A stretch of DNA of 33,599 nucleotides from Chitinophagia bacterium (lineage in GTDB: Bacteria > Bacteroidota > Bacteroidia > Chitinophagales > Chitinophagaceae). Positions within the stretch are counted from its first letter, which is position 1. The number at the start of each line of letters is the position of its first letter. The stretch lies in the NCBI GenBank assembly GCA_009928005.1, contig RFVO01000014.1:1-33599 (forward strand), in the 5' to 3' direction. Below the pieces are notes generated by a model that saw only the letters and a list, made by a program, of their open reading frames with translations, did not search any database and was not told where the DNA came from. Positions 1 through 9,313 of the stretch are shown one piece after another. Both the position numbers and the translations under genes were made by a program.

Positions 1-435
1 AAAAACATTTATGCATTAGGTGCTGGTATTGCACATGGCTTAGAATACGGCGATAATTTTTTAAGTGTTTTTATTGCTAATGCTGCCAATGAAATGGATT
101 GCTTGCTTTCTGCTATCATGCAATCAAATAATAAGCAGTTAGAAAAAACGAACTATACCGCCTCTGTTTATTTAGGTGATTTATTGGTGACCTGCTATTC
201 TTTACATAGTCGAAATAGAACTTTTGGAAACATGATAGGCAAAGGCTACTCCGTGCGTGCTGCCGAATTAGAATTAAATATGGTGGCTGAAGGATATAAT
301 GCGAGTAAATGTATTATGGCTATGAAAGATAGCATTCAAATAGATTTACCTATTATTAAAGCAATCTACCAAATTTTATGGGAAGGCCATGACCCTGCTG
401 CTACTTTTAAAGAAATTGAAAAAATATTGGTATAG
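1..435 (+). CDS. gpsA: Glycerol-3-phosphate dehydrogenase [NAD(P)+], C-terminal part
   Basis: The reading frame is open from base 1, so this is a 5'-truncated gene of which 144 codons plus a TAG stop are visible. The first residues, KNIYALGAGIAHGL followed by EYGDN, match the NAD-dependent glycerol-3-phosphate dehydrogenase signature (conserved Lys-Asn, then a Gly-rich helix). Further on, SRNRTFGNMIGKG and the VAEG stretch are typical of the C-terminal helical substrate domain. The enzyme reduces dihydroxyacetone phosphate to sn-glycerol-3-phosphate in the cytoplasm for phospholipid synthesis. The ATG at 94 is an internal Met, not the start. The gene converges on hemW with 20 nt between the stops. 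The family is clear from the C-terminal half; the Rossmann domain lies outside the window. Confidence 0.9.
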   Translation, partial: KNIYALGAGIAHGLEYGDNFLSVFIANAANEMDCLLSAIMQSNNKQLEKTNYTASVYLGDLLVTCYSLHSRNRTFGNMIGKGYSVRAAELELNMVAEGYNASKCIMAMKDSIQIDLPIIKAIYQILWEGHDPAATFKEIEKILV

Positions 436-455
436 CTATTTAAGCATTTGTACTA

Positions 456-1583
456 TTAATTTACCCAGAAAAAATCACTGGCTATGCCATCTGCAAAAAA
501 TTTAGCTTCTTTTGTAAGTTTATATCCTTGGTAAGTGTACTCAAGTTGCCCATTTTTAATATATTTAGGAATAATAGACATTATATAAGCTTCATATTTT
601 TCTCCAAAATGAGTCTTGATATGATGGTTTGAGAAGCCCTCGCTTTTTCTAAGTGCCATCATTATATATTCGTTAAATTTTTGATCAAGACTTAAGTCTT
701 CAACTTCAAAAGGAACTACATTATTTTTAATTGATTGAAAATAAAGTGAGTTGTTAGCAATATTCCATTGTCTTTGATCTCCATTAAAAGAATGCGCAGC
801 TGGACCTAAACCCAAATAGGGGACTTGATTCCAATAATTACTATTGTGTTTGCTTTTGCAATTGGGCTTTGCAAAATTAGATATTTCGTAGTGCTCAAAA
901 CCAGCGGCAGTTAAGGTATCGACAATTATTTCAAATTGCCTCGCTTGCCTTTTAGCATCAATATCTTCTATTTGTTTTTTGGCAATCATTGAAAATAAAG
1001 CTGTTTTTTCTTCAACTGTTAATGCATAGCAAGAAATATGATTTACTTTATATTGAATTAATGTTACTAAATCGTTTATTAAATTTTCATCAGATAAATG
1101 AGGGGTGCCATAAATTAAATCGGCGCTTATGTCTTTAAAACCTGCAGCTTGCGCTATTTTTATAGCTTGATGAGATTGCTCAACATTATGTGCTCTATTC
1201 ATCCAGGCAAGAGAAGCAGTTTGAAAACTTTGAATACCTATACTTAGTCTATTCACGCCTAAATTCAACCAATCGGACACAATGGATAAATTAATATCAT
1301 CAGGATTTGCCTCAATGGTAAATTCAAGATGAGGGGCTAAATTAAAATTTGCATTAATAGTTTGAACAATAATTTCTAAATCAGGTTTTTTTAATAAAGA
1401 GGGGGTGCCACCTCCAAAGTATATAGTTTCAATAGGGGTATTAAGATAATTTTTTTGAAGCTTTATTTCTGCAACTAGGGCATGGGTAAATTCTTGAATA
1501 TACTGGGTTTGTGTAGAGAAGTGGAAATTACAATAGTGGCAGGCTTTTTTGCAAAAAGGGATATGAATATAGATGCCTGCCAT
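456..1583 (-). CDS. hemW: Radical SAM haem chaperone HemW
   Basis: A 375-residue radical SAM protein. The N-terminus reads MAGIYIHIPFCK, with the 4Fe-4S cysteines at C11, C15 and C18 (CxxxCxxC). Residue 20 is Phe where true coproporphyrinogen oxidases (HemN) have a fourth Cys, so this is the HemW type, known as a haem-trafficking chaperone rather than an oxidase. YFGGGTPS (SAM-binding GGGTP motif), the IEANPDD stretch and the GLGPAAHSF motif are also present. Length is normal for HemW. The gene is divergent from a DUF4271 gene that is followed by hemD, so tetrapyrrole functions cluster here. A TAGCTTTG box lies upstream at 1607-1600. Older annotations may call it an oxygen-independent coproporphyrinogen III oxidase-like protein. 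Confidence 0.93.
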   Translation of the reverse strand: MAGIYIHIPFCKKACHYCNFHFSTQTQYIQEFTHALVAEIKLQKNYLNTPIETIYFGGGTPSLLKKPDLEIIVQTINANFNLAPHLEFTIEANPDDINLSIVSDWLNLGVNRLSIGIQSFQTASLAWMNRAHNVEQSHQAIKIAQAAGFKDISADLIYGTPHLSDENLINDLVTLIQYKVNHISCYALTVEEKTALFSMIAKKQIEDIDAKRQARQFEIIVDTLTAAGFEHYEISNFAKPNCKSKHNSNYWNQVPYLGLGPAAHSFNGDQRQWNIANNSLYFQSIKNNVVPFEVEDLSLDQKFNEYIMMALRKSEGFSNHHIKTHFGEKYEAYIMSIIPKYIKNGQLEYTYQGYKLTKEAKFFADGIASDFFWVN

Positions 1584-1599
1584 AGGGAACGTTATCTAA

Positions 1600-1607
1600 C
1601 AAAGCTA
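1600..1607 (-). promoter_or_regulatory. Predicted -7 box of hemW
   Basis: On the minus strand the sequence is TAGCTTTG, an exact match to the Bacteroidota -7 consensus TAnnTTTG, 16 nt before the hemW ATG. No good TTTG -33 box is visible at the expected distance, so this rests on one element only. Confidence 0.45.
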
Positions 1608-1639
1608 GTTATTAGTTACTAATTATGCATCAGGATACT

Positions 1640-1647
1640 TATTTTTG
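1640..1647 (+). promoter_or_regulatory. Predicted -7 box of the DUF4271-hemD operon
   Basis: TATTTTTG matches TAnnTTTG exactly and ends 6 nt before the ATG at 1654. Initiation at the usual distance would place the transcript start on or next to the start codon, predicting a leaderless or nearly leaderless mRNA. The -33 element is poor. Confidence 0.45.
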
Positions 1648-1653
1648 CAGTAG

Positions 1654-2685
1654 ATGATTTTAAATATCCATAAAGCTTTTTTTATACTTGGATGTACGCT
1701 ATTAGGGGGCATGCTCTCTTTAACTGTCTATGCACAAAACCCAATTGCTTTATCTGTCAAAGACACGAGTCAAATAGGCGTGGACTCCTTAGTTAAAAAA
1801 GACAGCTTAATGATAAAGCATATTCAAGTACTGCCCGAAACCTATCAAAAAGCAGATGCTTGGTTTATGCAAATACAGTTAACCTCCAAAGGAGATTCAG
1901 TACTCGATAATATAAAAACTTATAAAGAGTATTTTAGTAACAAAAAAAATGCCTTTGCATTATATTTTCAAACTGCTGTAAATAATAGAAATGCTCAAAT
2001 TATATATAAAATTGAACAGCGATATGCAGTTTCAGATAAAGATGCCTTGTTTTATTTATTGGTGGGTATAATACTTATCTATGGGTTTGTGAATAATATG
2101 TATCCGCAATATTTTCAAAAATTATTTAGTCAATTTAGTCAGTCATCTATGCGTATGATGCAAAATAGAGAACAACTATTGCAAAATAATTTTGCTTCTT
2201 TACTTTTGAATCTATGTTTTATTTTAAGTTTTTCTTTGATGGTTTCCTTGCTCATTTATAATAGGCATTTATTACCTATATCCTTTTGGCTCGTTTACTT
2301 TTATTTATGCCTTTTTTTTACAAGCCTATACCTTGGGAAATTTATTTGTTTAGAAATAGCGGGTGCTATTTTTACTACGAAAGAATTAGTAAAGACCTAT
2401 GTTTTCGTTGTGTTTATGATTAATAAGGTACTTGGCATATTACTGCTGCCCTTTATTCTTATTTTGGCATTTGCAAAGCCAATTTATTTTCCTGCAGCTA
2501 TTATAGGCGCTGGAGGCCTTTCAGTACTACTTTTTCTATACCGATACTTGTTCTCACTTACTTCTGTCAGAAACAAATTACATATATCTTCCTTTCATTT
2601 TTTTCTTTACCTTTGTGCATTCGAAATACTGCCTCTTTTGATTTTGTATAAATTGGTGGTACAATATTTTGGTGGAACGTATTAA
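1654..2685 (+). CDS. DUF4271 domain membrane protein
   Basis: A 343-residue integral membrane protein. The first ~28 residues look like a signal peptide (hydrophobic core, then VYAQ as a likely cleavage region). Residues ~29-125 are a soluble, probably extracytoplasmic segment. From ~127 on there are about six or seven hydrophobic segments separated by short loops, ending near the C-terminus. The pattern and the position immediately upstream of hemD fit the Bacteroidota-restricted DUF4271 family, whose role I do not know. The cysteine at position 14 sits inside the hydrophobic core, so a lipoprotein signal is unlikely. It is co-directional with hemD (16-nt gap) and probably co-transcribed. 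The DUF assignment is by recall of family features and context, not a search. Confidence 0.7.
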   Translation: MILNIHKAFFILGCTLLGGMLSLTVYAQNPIALSVKDTSQIGVDSLVKKDSLMIKHIQVLPETYQKADAWFMQIQLTSKGDSVLDNIKTYKEYFSNKKNAFALYFQTAVNNRNAQIIYKIEQRYAVSDKDALFYLLVGIILIYGFVNNMYPQYFQKLFSQFSQSSMRMMQNREQLLQNNFASLLLNLCFILSFSLMVSLLIYNRHLLPISFWLVYFYLCLFFTSLYLGKFICLEIAGAIFTTKELVKTYVFVVFMINKVLGILLLPFILILAFAKPIYFPAAIIGAGGLSVLLFLYRYLFSLTSVRNKLHISSFHFFLYLCAFEILPLLILYKLVVQYFGGTY

Positions 2686-2701
2686 AAGTTGAATTATAAA
2701 A

Positions 2702-3463
2702 ATGGCTATTAAAAAAATACTTATTTCGCAAGCACGTCCAGAAAGCGAAAAATCGCCTTATTTTGATTTGGAAAAAAAGCATAAGGTAGCGCTACATTTT
2801 CATCCTCTTATTCAGTTAGTGCCCATAGCTGCCAAAGATTTTAGAAAAAACAAAATTGATATTGCTGTTTTTACAGCTGTTATTTTTACTAGCAAACATG
2901 CTATAGACCATTTCTTCAGAACCTGCGATGAATTAAAAGTAAGTATCAACCAGGATACAAAATATTTCTGTATCACTGAATCGGTAGCACTTTATTTGCA
3001 GAAGTTTATCATGTATCGTAAACGAAAAGTATTTTTTGGAGCTGATGGGACTAATAAAAAATTATTTGATGTCTTAAATAAGCATAAAGGCAATGAAAAT
3101 TTCTTATATGTATGTAGTGAAAATCAACAAGATAATGAAATTGTAAATTGGTTAAAAGACCATGAATGCAAATTCGACTTGGGCTATATGTACAGAACGG
3201 AATTTAGTGATGTAAAAAAAGTATTTGATGAACATAGTTTTGATATTATATGTTTATTTACGCCAAGTGGTTTAAAAAGTTTATTTAAAAATATGCCTAA
3301 CTTTAAACAAAATGGAACGGCTATTGGGGCATTTGGTTCTAGTACTTGCAAGGCAGTAGAAGAAGCGGGCCTCAAATTACATATTAAAGTGCCTAGTCCA
3401 CAAACACCCAGCATGATTGCTGGCTTGGAACAATTTCTTTCCTCTAATAGTAAAAAGAAATAA
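2702..3463 (+). CDS. hemD: Uroporphyrinogen-III synthase family protein
   Basis: A 253-residue soluble protein with the loosely conserved two-lobed HemD architecture. It starts IKKILISQARPE, has an AVIFTSKHAIDHFF strand-helix motif around residue 60, and a C-terminal lobe with FDIICLFTPSGLKSLF and a GAFGSSTCKAVEEAG motif (the family's 'G.TTA.a..e.G' region). HemD closes hydroxymethylbilane to uroporphyrinogen III, the common precursor of haem and other tetrapyrroles. The sequence is divergent, as is usual for this family. It lies between the DUF4271 gene and a yyaL-like gene (15-nt gap), so all three are probably one transcript. The hemW gene next door supports a tetrapyrrole role. Confidence 0.8.
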   Translation: MAIKKILISQARPESEKSPYFDLEKKHKVALHFHPLIQLVPIAAKDFRKNKIDIAVFTAVIFTSKHAIDHFFRTCDELKVSINQDTKYFCITESVALYLQKFIMYRKRKVFFGADGTNKKLFDVLNKHKGNENFLYVCSENQQDNEIVNWLKDHECKFDLGYMYRTEFSDVKKVFDEHSFDIICLFTPSGLKSLFKNMPNFKQNGTAIGAFGSSTCKAVEEAGLKLHIKVPSPQTPSMIAGLEQFLSSNSKKK

Positions 3464-3478
3464 ATAAATTGCATTCAA

Positions 3479-5527
3479 ATGAATGCAAGCCCAAAGCACA
3501 CCAATAGTCTTATACACGAGACAAGCCCTTATTTATTACAACATGCACATAATCCAGTTTTTTGGGAACCCTGGTCTGAAAAGGCGTTGGCTTTAGCTAT
3601 TGAAAAAAATAAACCCATTTTATTAAGTATTGGTTATGCAGCGTGTCATTGGTGTCATGTGATGGAAAGAGAAAGTTTTGAAGACGAGACAGTGGCCGCA
3701 TATATGAACACTCATTTTATTTGTATTAAAGTAGATAGAGAAGAAAGGCCCGATATTGATCATATTTATATGGACGCCTTACAAGCTATGACCGGTTCAG
3801 GTGGCTGGCCTTTAAATATTTTTTTATTACCCAATGGAAAACCTTTTTATGGAGGCACTTATTTTCCTCCAATAGCAATACAAAAAAGAGCTTCGTGGAT
3901 GGATGTTTTACATGGTGTTAAAAATGCATTTGAAAATAATTATGAAAAGTTGGTAGAACAAGCGAATGAACTTACCAATCATATTGTAAGAAATGTTGTT
4001 GTTCCTATGAACTCGACTGCAGGTAATACCACAGATGTTTTAGAGAATAAAGAAGAACCGCTTGCTACCAAAGAAGAAATTGAAATCATCGCTGGACGTA
4101 TTTTACAACAGGCCGATACCCAGTGGGGTGGATTTGGTAATGCACCTAAGTTTCCACAAACCTTTGTTTTACAAATGCTTTTTAGAAATTATTATTTAAA
4201 TAAACATGAAGCTTCTTTAGTTCATGCTATTCGCTCTATTGATAAAATGATACAAGGAGGTATTTATGATCATTTAGCAGGAGGCTTTGCAAGATATAGT
4301 ACAGATGCTCAGTGGCAGGCGCCTCATTTTGAAAAAATGTTATACGATAATGCATTGTTATTAGGTGTGATAGCAGAGGCATATCAAATCACGGAAAAGC
4401 AATCATATAAAAAAGTTATAGAGAAAACCATACATTTTTTACAAAGTGAATTATATAATGAACATGGGGCTTATTATGCAGCCCTAGATGCAGACAGTGA
4501 AGGTGTAGAAGGTAAATTTTATACCTGGACCTATGCAGAAATAAAATCTTTATTGGACGAATCTATCTTTGAAGATTTTTGTAAATATTATCAAATAACA
4601 GAAGCTGGAAATTGGGAGCATACTAATATTTTATGGACTGTGAAAACGATGGAGCAAGGCATGCAAGCTAGTTTTGAAAAAGCAAAGGCAACACTTTTTG
4701 AAGCTAGATCCAAAAAAATAAGACCAGCACTTGATTATAAAATTATTTTATCTTGGAATAATTTAATGATAGTAGGGCTTTGTAAAGCGTATGAAGCATT
4801 AGGTAATTTGGCCTACAAGCAAAAGGCAATAGAAGCTATGCATTGGGTAGAAGAAAATATGTTAAATGAAAAAGAAAATTATTTTTATCATACACATACT
4901 AAGGGGGTAAGTAAATCTTTTGCATTTTTAGATGATTATGCTAGTTTAATTCAAGCATATATTCATTTGCAAGAAGTTACAGGCGATATTACTTATTTAG
5001 AAAAAGCAAAAAATTGGATGCACTATGTGCAAGCACATTTTATAGCAGAAGATGGAATTTTTTATTATTACACCCCAGACTATCAAAAAGATATTATCAT
5101 AAGAAAAAAAGAAACATATGATGGGGCACAACCAAGTGGTAATTCGATGATATGTTCATGTTTGTATTATTTAGGCACCCTATTTGAAAACGAGATGTGG
5201 ACGAAACAAGCTGAGCAAATGATAAGGTCAATGCGTAAATTGATATTACAATATCCATCCGCTTACAGCTATTGGGCACAATGTTTTTCTATTATGACTG
5301 AAGGTTATCAATCTTTAGTAGCCGTGGGGCCAAGTGTTAGGAAGGGTATCGAAAAACTAGTTTCTAGGTTTTTACCTCTAAAAATGCTTCTTTTCATACC
5401 TAGAAGTATCTCTACAATACCCATGTCATTATCAAAACAAAGTAATGATAATCAATACTTTATATGTAAAAATAAAACATGCTATCCACCTGTAGATACT
5501 CTTAGCGAATTTTTAGCAAAAGTCTAA
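3479..5527 (+). CDS. YyaL/DUF255 thioredoxin-domain protein
   Basis: A 682-residue cytoplasmic protein of the YyaL/SSP411 (spermatogenesis-associated 20-like) family. The N-terminal thioredoxin-fold domain (~1-165) begins [19 protein letters not shown] and carries the CHWC active-site-like motif (C56, C59) followed by [28 protein letters not shown] and GGTYFPP are also family hallmarks. The rest (~190-670) is an alpha/alpha-barrel resembling N-acylglucosamine 2-epimerases, with [27 protein letters not shown] and [10 protein letters not shown]. The family is widespread but has no settled biochemical function. Length is typical. It is the third gene of a co-directional run after hemD. No signal peptide is visible. 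Confidence 0.88.
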   Translation: MNASPKHTNSLIHETSPYLLQHAHNPVFWEPWSEKALALAIEKNKPILLSIGYAACHWCHVMERESFEDETVAAYMNTHFICIKVDREERPDIDHIYMDALQAMTGSGGWPLNIFLLPNGKPFYGGTYFPPIAIQKRASWMDVLHGVKNAFENNYEKLVEQANELTNHIVRNVVVPMNSTAGNTTDVLENKEEPLATKEEIEIIAGRILQQADTQWGGFGNAPKFPQTFVLQMLFRNYYLNKHEASLVHAIRSIDKMIQGGIYDHLAGGFARYSTDAQWQAPHFEKMLYDNALLLGVIAEAYQITEKQSYKKVIEKTIHFLQSELYNEHGAYYAALDADSEGVEGKFYTWTYAEIKSLLDESIFEDFCKYYQITEAGNWEHTNILWTVKTMEQGMQASFEKAKATLFEARSKKIRPALDYKIILSWNNLMIVGLCKAYEALGNLAYKQKAIEAMHWVEENMLNEKENYFYHTHTKGVSKSFAFLDDYASLIQAYIHLQEVTGDITYLEKAKNWMHYVQAHFIAEDGIFYYYTPDYQKDIIIRKKETYDGAQPSGNSMICSCLYYLGTLFENEMWTKQAEQMIRSMRKLILQYPSAYSYWAQCFSIMTEGYQSLVAVGPSVRKGIEKLVSRFLPLKMLLFIPRSISTIPMSLSKQSNDNQYFICKNKTCYPPVDTLSEFLAKV

Positions 5528-5673
5528 CAACTATTGTTTTAATTTGCATTTCCTATTTAAGCAGTGAGAATCAATAGTTTCTGCTAAAAAAAAGACTTAT
5601 TTTTTTTATTTTGAATGAAATTAAATCAAAAAAAAATCGTTTTAAAGTAGACTCGAACCGGTAAAAATAAAAT

Positions 5674-6942
5674 ATGATTAGAAGATTTAAGAAATTGCCT
5701 TTTAAACTACCCTTGGTATTAATTATAATTATACTAGGTTCTATCAGTATATTATCATTTAAACCTAATAAGTTTCGTTCCGATCCTTATATGGTTCAGA
5801 TACCTGGAGGATCCTTTTATATGGGACCAAGCGATGAGCAGGTGGATATGTCCATGGTCAATAGAAAAAAATTAGTTTCTATTACTGGTTTTTGGATGGA
5901 TCGTACGGAAGTAACAAATCAACAATATCGCAAATTTGTAAAATATGTTTCTGATTCTCTCAAATATTTAGCAGTGTATGCAGGTGGGGTGAATCAAGCA
6001 GAAGATACAGTGAAGGTGGATTGGAATAGAGCGCTTCGAATTAATACCAACAGTAAGGCAGTGATAGAAAAATTAAATGAACTTTTATTAAGTCCTGATA
6101 ATCGAATTCAAGGTAAAGTAGAAATAGATCCTACTAAATTAATTTATAGGTATTCTTATGTGGATTTAAGAGCTGCTGCTAAATCATCTAAGGGATTAGA
6201 GCAACCTCTAAGTAATTTTTTAGTTTCTAAAACTGAAGCCATTTATCCTGATTCACTCGTATGGATGAGAGATTTCTCTTATTCTTATAATGAACCATAT
6301 ACACGTTTATACTTTTCACATCCTTCTTACAATGATTATCCTGTGGTAGGTATTACTTGGAAGCAAGCAGTTGCTTTCTGTCATTGGAGAACTAATAACA
6401 GTAATTTTTATTTAGACAAAGGAAATAAAAGAGACGAAAAAATTGATGGCATTTACCGTTTACCTACAGAGGCTGAGTGGGAGTATGCTGCAAGAGGAAA
6501 TTCTAAAACGAACAATATGTATCCATGGGGTTCTCCTTATACAAGAACAAAAGAAGGGAGACTCTTAGCTAATTTTAAACCAGGCAGAGGAGATTATTTT
6601 GGTTCAGATGCGAAAAACGATAATATTTATACAAGTAAGGTTCAATCTTTTCCTGAAAATGGGTATAAATTATATGATATGGCAGGTAATGTCGCTGAAT
6701 GGACTAGCTCTGTTTATTATGAGGGAGGCTATAATTTTATGGGAGATTTTAGCCCAGACTTACAATACAATGCAAAAGACGAAGACCCAATTTCAATGAA
6801 AAGAAAAGTGGTTAGAGGAGGTTCATGGAAAGATATTGCATACAATATTCAAGTAAGTACTAGAAATTATGAATACCAAGATACAGCCAAATCCTATATT
6901 GGATTTAGATGTGTTTTGTCTATGGCACCAAGAATTAATTAA
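5674..6942 (+). CDS. gldK: Gliding motility / T9SS protein GldK (no lipobox)
   Basis: A 422-residue protein with a formylglycine-generating-enzyme/SUMF1-type domain: IPGGSFYMG (~43), MDRTEVTNQQYRKFV, RLPTEAEWEYAARG, AGNVAEW, VVRGGSW and IGFRCV near the end. It is followed directly by gldL, gldM and gldN, which fixes its identity as GldK (PorK), part of the periplasmic ring of type IX secretion. In characterised members GldK is an outer-membrane lipoprotein. Here the N-terminus is a basic patch, then a hydrophobic stretch at about residues 13-29 (LPLVLIIIILGSISILSF) with no cysteine, and a TAA codon in frame just upstream of the ATG excludes a longer start. It therefore has either a cleaved signal peptide or an uncleaved N-terminal anchor. 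Confidence 0.92.
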   Translation: MIRRFKKLPFKLPLVLIIIILGSISILSFKPNKFRSDPYMVQIPGGSFYMGPSDEQVDMSMVNRKKLVSITGFWMDRTEVTNQQYRKFVKYVSDSLKYLAVYAGGVNQAEDTVKVDWNRALRINTNSKAVIEKLNELLLSPDNRIQGKVEIDPTKLIYRYSYVDLRAAAKSSKGLEQPLSNFLVSKTEAIYPDSLVWMRDFSYSYNEPYTRLYFSHPSYNDYPVVGITWKQAVAFCHWRTNNSNFYLDKGNKRDEKIDGIYRLPTEAEWEYAARGNSKTNNMYPWGSPYTRTKEGRLLANFKPGRGDYFGSDAKNDNIYTSKVQSFPENGYKLYDMAGNVAEWTSSVYYEGGYNFMGDFSPDLQYNAKDEDPISMKRKVVRGGSWKDIAYNIQVSTRNYEYQDTAKSYIGFRCVLSMAPRIN

Positions 6943-6944
6943 AT

Positions 6945-6972
6945 TATAATCATTGTTTTATAATCATCGTTT
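6945..6972. repeat. 14-bp tandem repeat between gldK and gldL
   Basis: Two adjacent 14-nt copies, TATAATCATTGTTT (6945-6958) and TATAATCATCGTTT (6959-6972), differ at one position. They begin 3 nt after the gldK stop. They do not form a hairpin with a T-run, so they are not an obvious terminator. Confidence 0.7.
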
Positions 6973-7012
6973 CTTATTAAAAAGTATCAAATAAAAACTA
7001 TAAATTTTTCAA

Positions 7013-7696
7013 ATGTCAAATTCCATTTCGCCTAAAACCAATAAGATTATTAACGTAGTTTTCTCCCTAGGAGCTGCGGTAGTTATTATAGCTACATTGG
7101 CAAAAATCTTACATCTTTCATGGGCCGATTATGCGTTAATAGTTGGTTTTATCACAGAAGCTGTAATTTTTACCATTTATGCATTCTTACCTCCACCAGA
7201 AGTTGGAGATTCAACACATGCTCCACAAGCAGGTGCAGTAGATACTGTCATGGCACATTTGGAAGCGGCCAAATTAGATGGAGCTGCTTTTGAAAAATTA
7301 AGTAGTAGTTTTCAACGCTTAAATGACACTGCCATGTATTTAGGCGATTTAGCAGATATGTCGAAAGCAAGTAAAGATTTTACACATAATACAAAGGATG
7401 CCGCTATTGCATTAGGTTCTATCAAGGAATCAGCAGGAACAGTATCTACTAATTTGGGAAGTTTTGCATTGGCTACGGATGGTGTTAAAAACTTAAATGA
7501 TCAATTTGCAATGATGAGTAAAAGTATGGAAGCCATGAATACTTATTATTCAAAATTGGCGGAAGCTTCAAATGCCATGTCTAGTTCTGCACAAGATGCG
7601 ATAAGAGCAAAAGAACAAATTGCATTACTGGCTGATAACCTTACTCAATTAAACAAAGTGTATGGCAATATGATTGTTGCAATGCAAGGACGTTAA
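7013..7696 (+). CDS. gldL: Gliding motility / T9SS motor protein GldL
   Basis: A 227-residue inner-membrane protein. Two transmembrane helices lie near the N-terminus (~15-33 and ~40-59), with K31 and H34 at the end of the first and E49 inside the second. In the GldL family the membrane Glu and Lys are the residues implicated in proton passage. The remaining ~165 residues are a helical, Ala/Ser/Met-rich cytoplasmic domain with coiled-coil character. GldL (PorL) forms a pentamer around a GldM dimer and converts proton motive force into rotation that powers gliding and type IX secretion. The gene lies 70 nt after gldK and 40 nt before gldM. Identification is firm from sequence plus context. Confidence 0.93.
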   Translation: MSNSISPKTNKIINVVFSLGAAVVIIATLAKILHLSWADYALIVGFITEAVIFTIYAFLPPPEVGDSTHAPQAGAVDTVMAHLEAAKLDGAAFEKLSSSFQRLNDTAMYLGDLADMSKASKDFTHNTKDAAIALGSIKESAGTVSTNLGSFALATDGVKNLNDQFAMMSKSMEAMNTYYSKLAEASNAMSSSAQDAIRAKEQIALLADNLTQLNKVYGNMIVAMQGR

Positions 7697-7736
7697 TTTA
7701 CATATTCAAATTTTCATTTTTTAAAATCTAGTATAC

Positions 7737-9284
7737 ATGTCATTACCTAAGGAGCCAAGGCAGAAGATGATTAACATTATGTATATAGTGTTAACTGCGC
7801 TGTTGGCATTAAATGTATCTAGTGAAATTCTAAATGCCTTCAAAACTATTGAGCAAAGTTTAAACAATGCCAGTATTATTATTGAAAAAAAGAATGCAGA
7901 TATTTACAAATCTTTAAAGGCAAAAATGTCGGATCCTAAATCGGCACAAAAAGCTGCAATTTGGGCACCAAGAGCTGAAAAAGCACATGCTTATGCTGAC
8001 GCTATGTTCACTTATTTAGAATCATTAAAGCATGAGTTAAAAGTAGAGTCAGGCTTAAAGACAAAAGAGGGTAAAGAAGAATATAAAGAAGATGATTTAG
8101 ATGCCACTACAAGAGTATTTTTAAATAATAAATCGGGTGAATCAAAAGCAAAGGATTTATATAATAAGTTAGTTCAATTTAAAGCCGATTTAGCAGCTAT
8201 TGATCCTGCTATTGCAAAAGAGGTTATTCCTAATTTGCCTTTAGATTTATCTATTCCTGCCACTTCAAGCATTGCAGGTAAAAACGATTGGGGGTATGCT
8301 TATTTTCACATGACACCTAGCGTAGCGGCCATTACTATATTAACTAAGTTTCAAAACGATATTCGTAATAGTGAAGCACAGGTAGCTGAATATTGCCATA
8401 AAGAAATTGGAGAAGTAGAATTAATATATGATCAGTTCAATGCCTTTGCAGCTTCTAATTCCCAGTATTTAATGCAAGGTGAAGAATTAGTTATTACCGC
8501 TGGGGTGGGTGCTTTTAGTAGTGCAGCAAAACCTTCTATTTCAATTGATGGTGTAAACTTACCTATTACAGCTGATGGTTCTGCTATCTATAAAACCACT
8601 GCTGGTGCACCAGGTGTAAATTCAAAAACAGTAACAATTTCATTTTTAAAGCCAAATGGAGAAACAGCTATTGTAAAAAAAGATGTTAAATATACAGTAG
8701 GTACCCCAGCTGGTTTGGTAGTTTCAACCGATAAAACAAGAGTATTTTATAAAGGCTTAGATAATCCATTAAGTGTAACAGGTGGTGGCGGTGCTGAAAA
8801 AATAAATGTAACAGTGGAGGGTTCAGGCGCCACAGTAAGTAAAGCTGGCGCAGGTCAATATATTGTTAAGTGCACTCAACTTGGCAATGTACTAGTGAAT
8901 GTAAATGATGGTAAGCTATCTCAAAAAATTAATATTCCTGTGAAGCGTGTTCCAGATCCAATAGCTATTGTTGGCGGAAGTGCAGGTGGTAATATGACTG
9001 CTAATAAGTTTAGAGTGCAACAAGGGGTGATCGCAGACTTGAGAGACTTTGTATTTGATGGAATTAAATTTAATGTAGTTTCCTATATAGTTATTGCTAC
9101 AGGTAAAGGTTTTGATGAACCAGAAGTAGCCGAAGTGAACGGAGCTGCATTTGCAGGAGGTGCGCAATCTTTAATCAGAAGATGTCAGCCAGGGACTACG
9201 GTGACTATTGGAGAAATTAAAGTAACAGAGCCAGGCGGCGGCACTAGAAAATTAGATCAAACTATTACTTTTATTTTGCAATAA
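7737..9284 (+). CDS. gldM: Gliding motility / T9SS motor protein GldM
   Basis: A 515-residue protein starting MSLPKEPRQKMINIMYIV, the highly conserved GldM N-terminus. One transmembrane helix spans ~11-28. The rest is periplasmic: an alpha-helical D1 region (~30-215) and then beta-rich Ig-like domains, with GEELVITAGVGAF near ~250 and a C-terminal GldM_C domain ending in TFILQ. GldM pairs with GldL as the rotor and transmits torque across the periplasm to the GldK/GldN ring. Length matches family members. It sits 40 nt after gldL and 29 nt before gldN in one apparent operon. Confidence 0.94.
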   Translation: MSLPKEPRQKMINIMYIVLTALLALNVSSEILNAFKTIEQSLNNASIIIEKKNADIYKSLKAKMSDPKSAQKAAIWAPRAEKAHAYADAMFTYLESLKHELKVESGLKTKEGKEEYKEDDLDATTRVFLNNKSGESKAKDLYNKLVQFKADLAAIDPAIAKEVIPNLPLDLSIPATSSIAGKNDWGYAYFHMTPSVAAITILTKFQNDIRNSEAQVAEYCHKEIGEVELIYDQFNAFAASNSQYLMQGEELVITAGVGAFSSAAKPSISIDGVNLPITADGSAIYKTTAGAPGVNSKTVTISFLKPNGETAIVKKDVKYTVGTPAGLVVSTDKTRVFYKGLDNPLSVTGGGGAEKINVTVEGSGATVSKAGAGQYIVKCTQLGNVLVNVNDGKLSQKINIPVKRVPDPIAIVGGSAGGNMTANKFRVQQGVIADLRDFVFDGIKFNVVSYIVIATGKGFDEPEVAEVNGAAFAGGAQSLIRRCQPGTTVTIGEIKVTEPGGGTRKLDQTITFILQ

Positions 9285-9313
9285 AATTGTAAATAAGTAT
9301 AAAAATATAAGAC

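Noticed and set aside
5560-5585. AGCAG/CTGCT hairpin after the yyaL-like gene
   Set aside because: A 5-bp stem with a 16-nt loop and followed by A residues, not T residues, on the + strand; it does not qualify as an intrinsic terminator.
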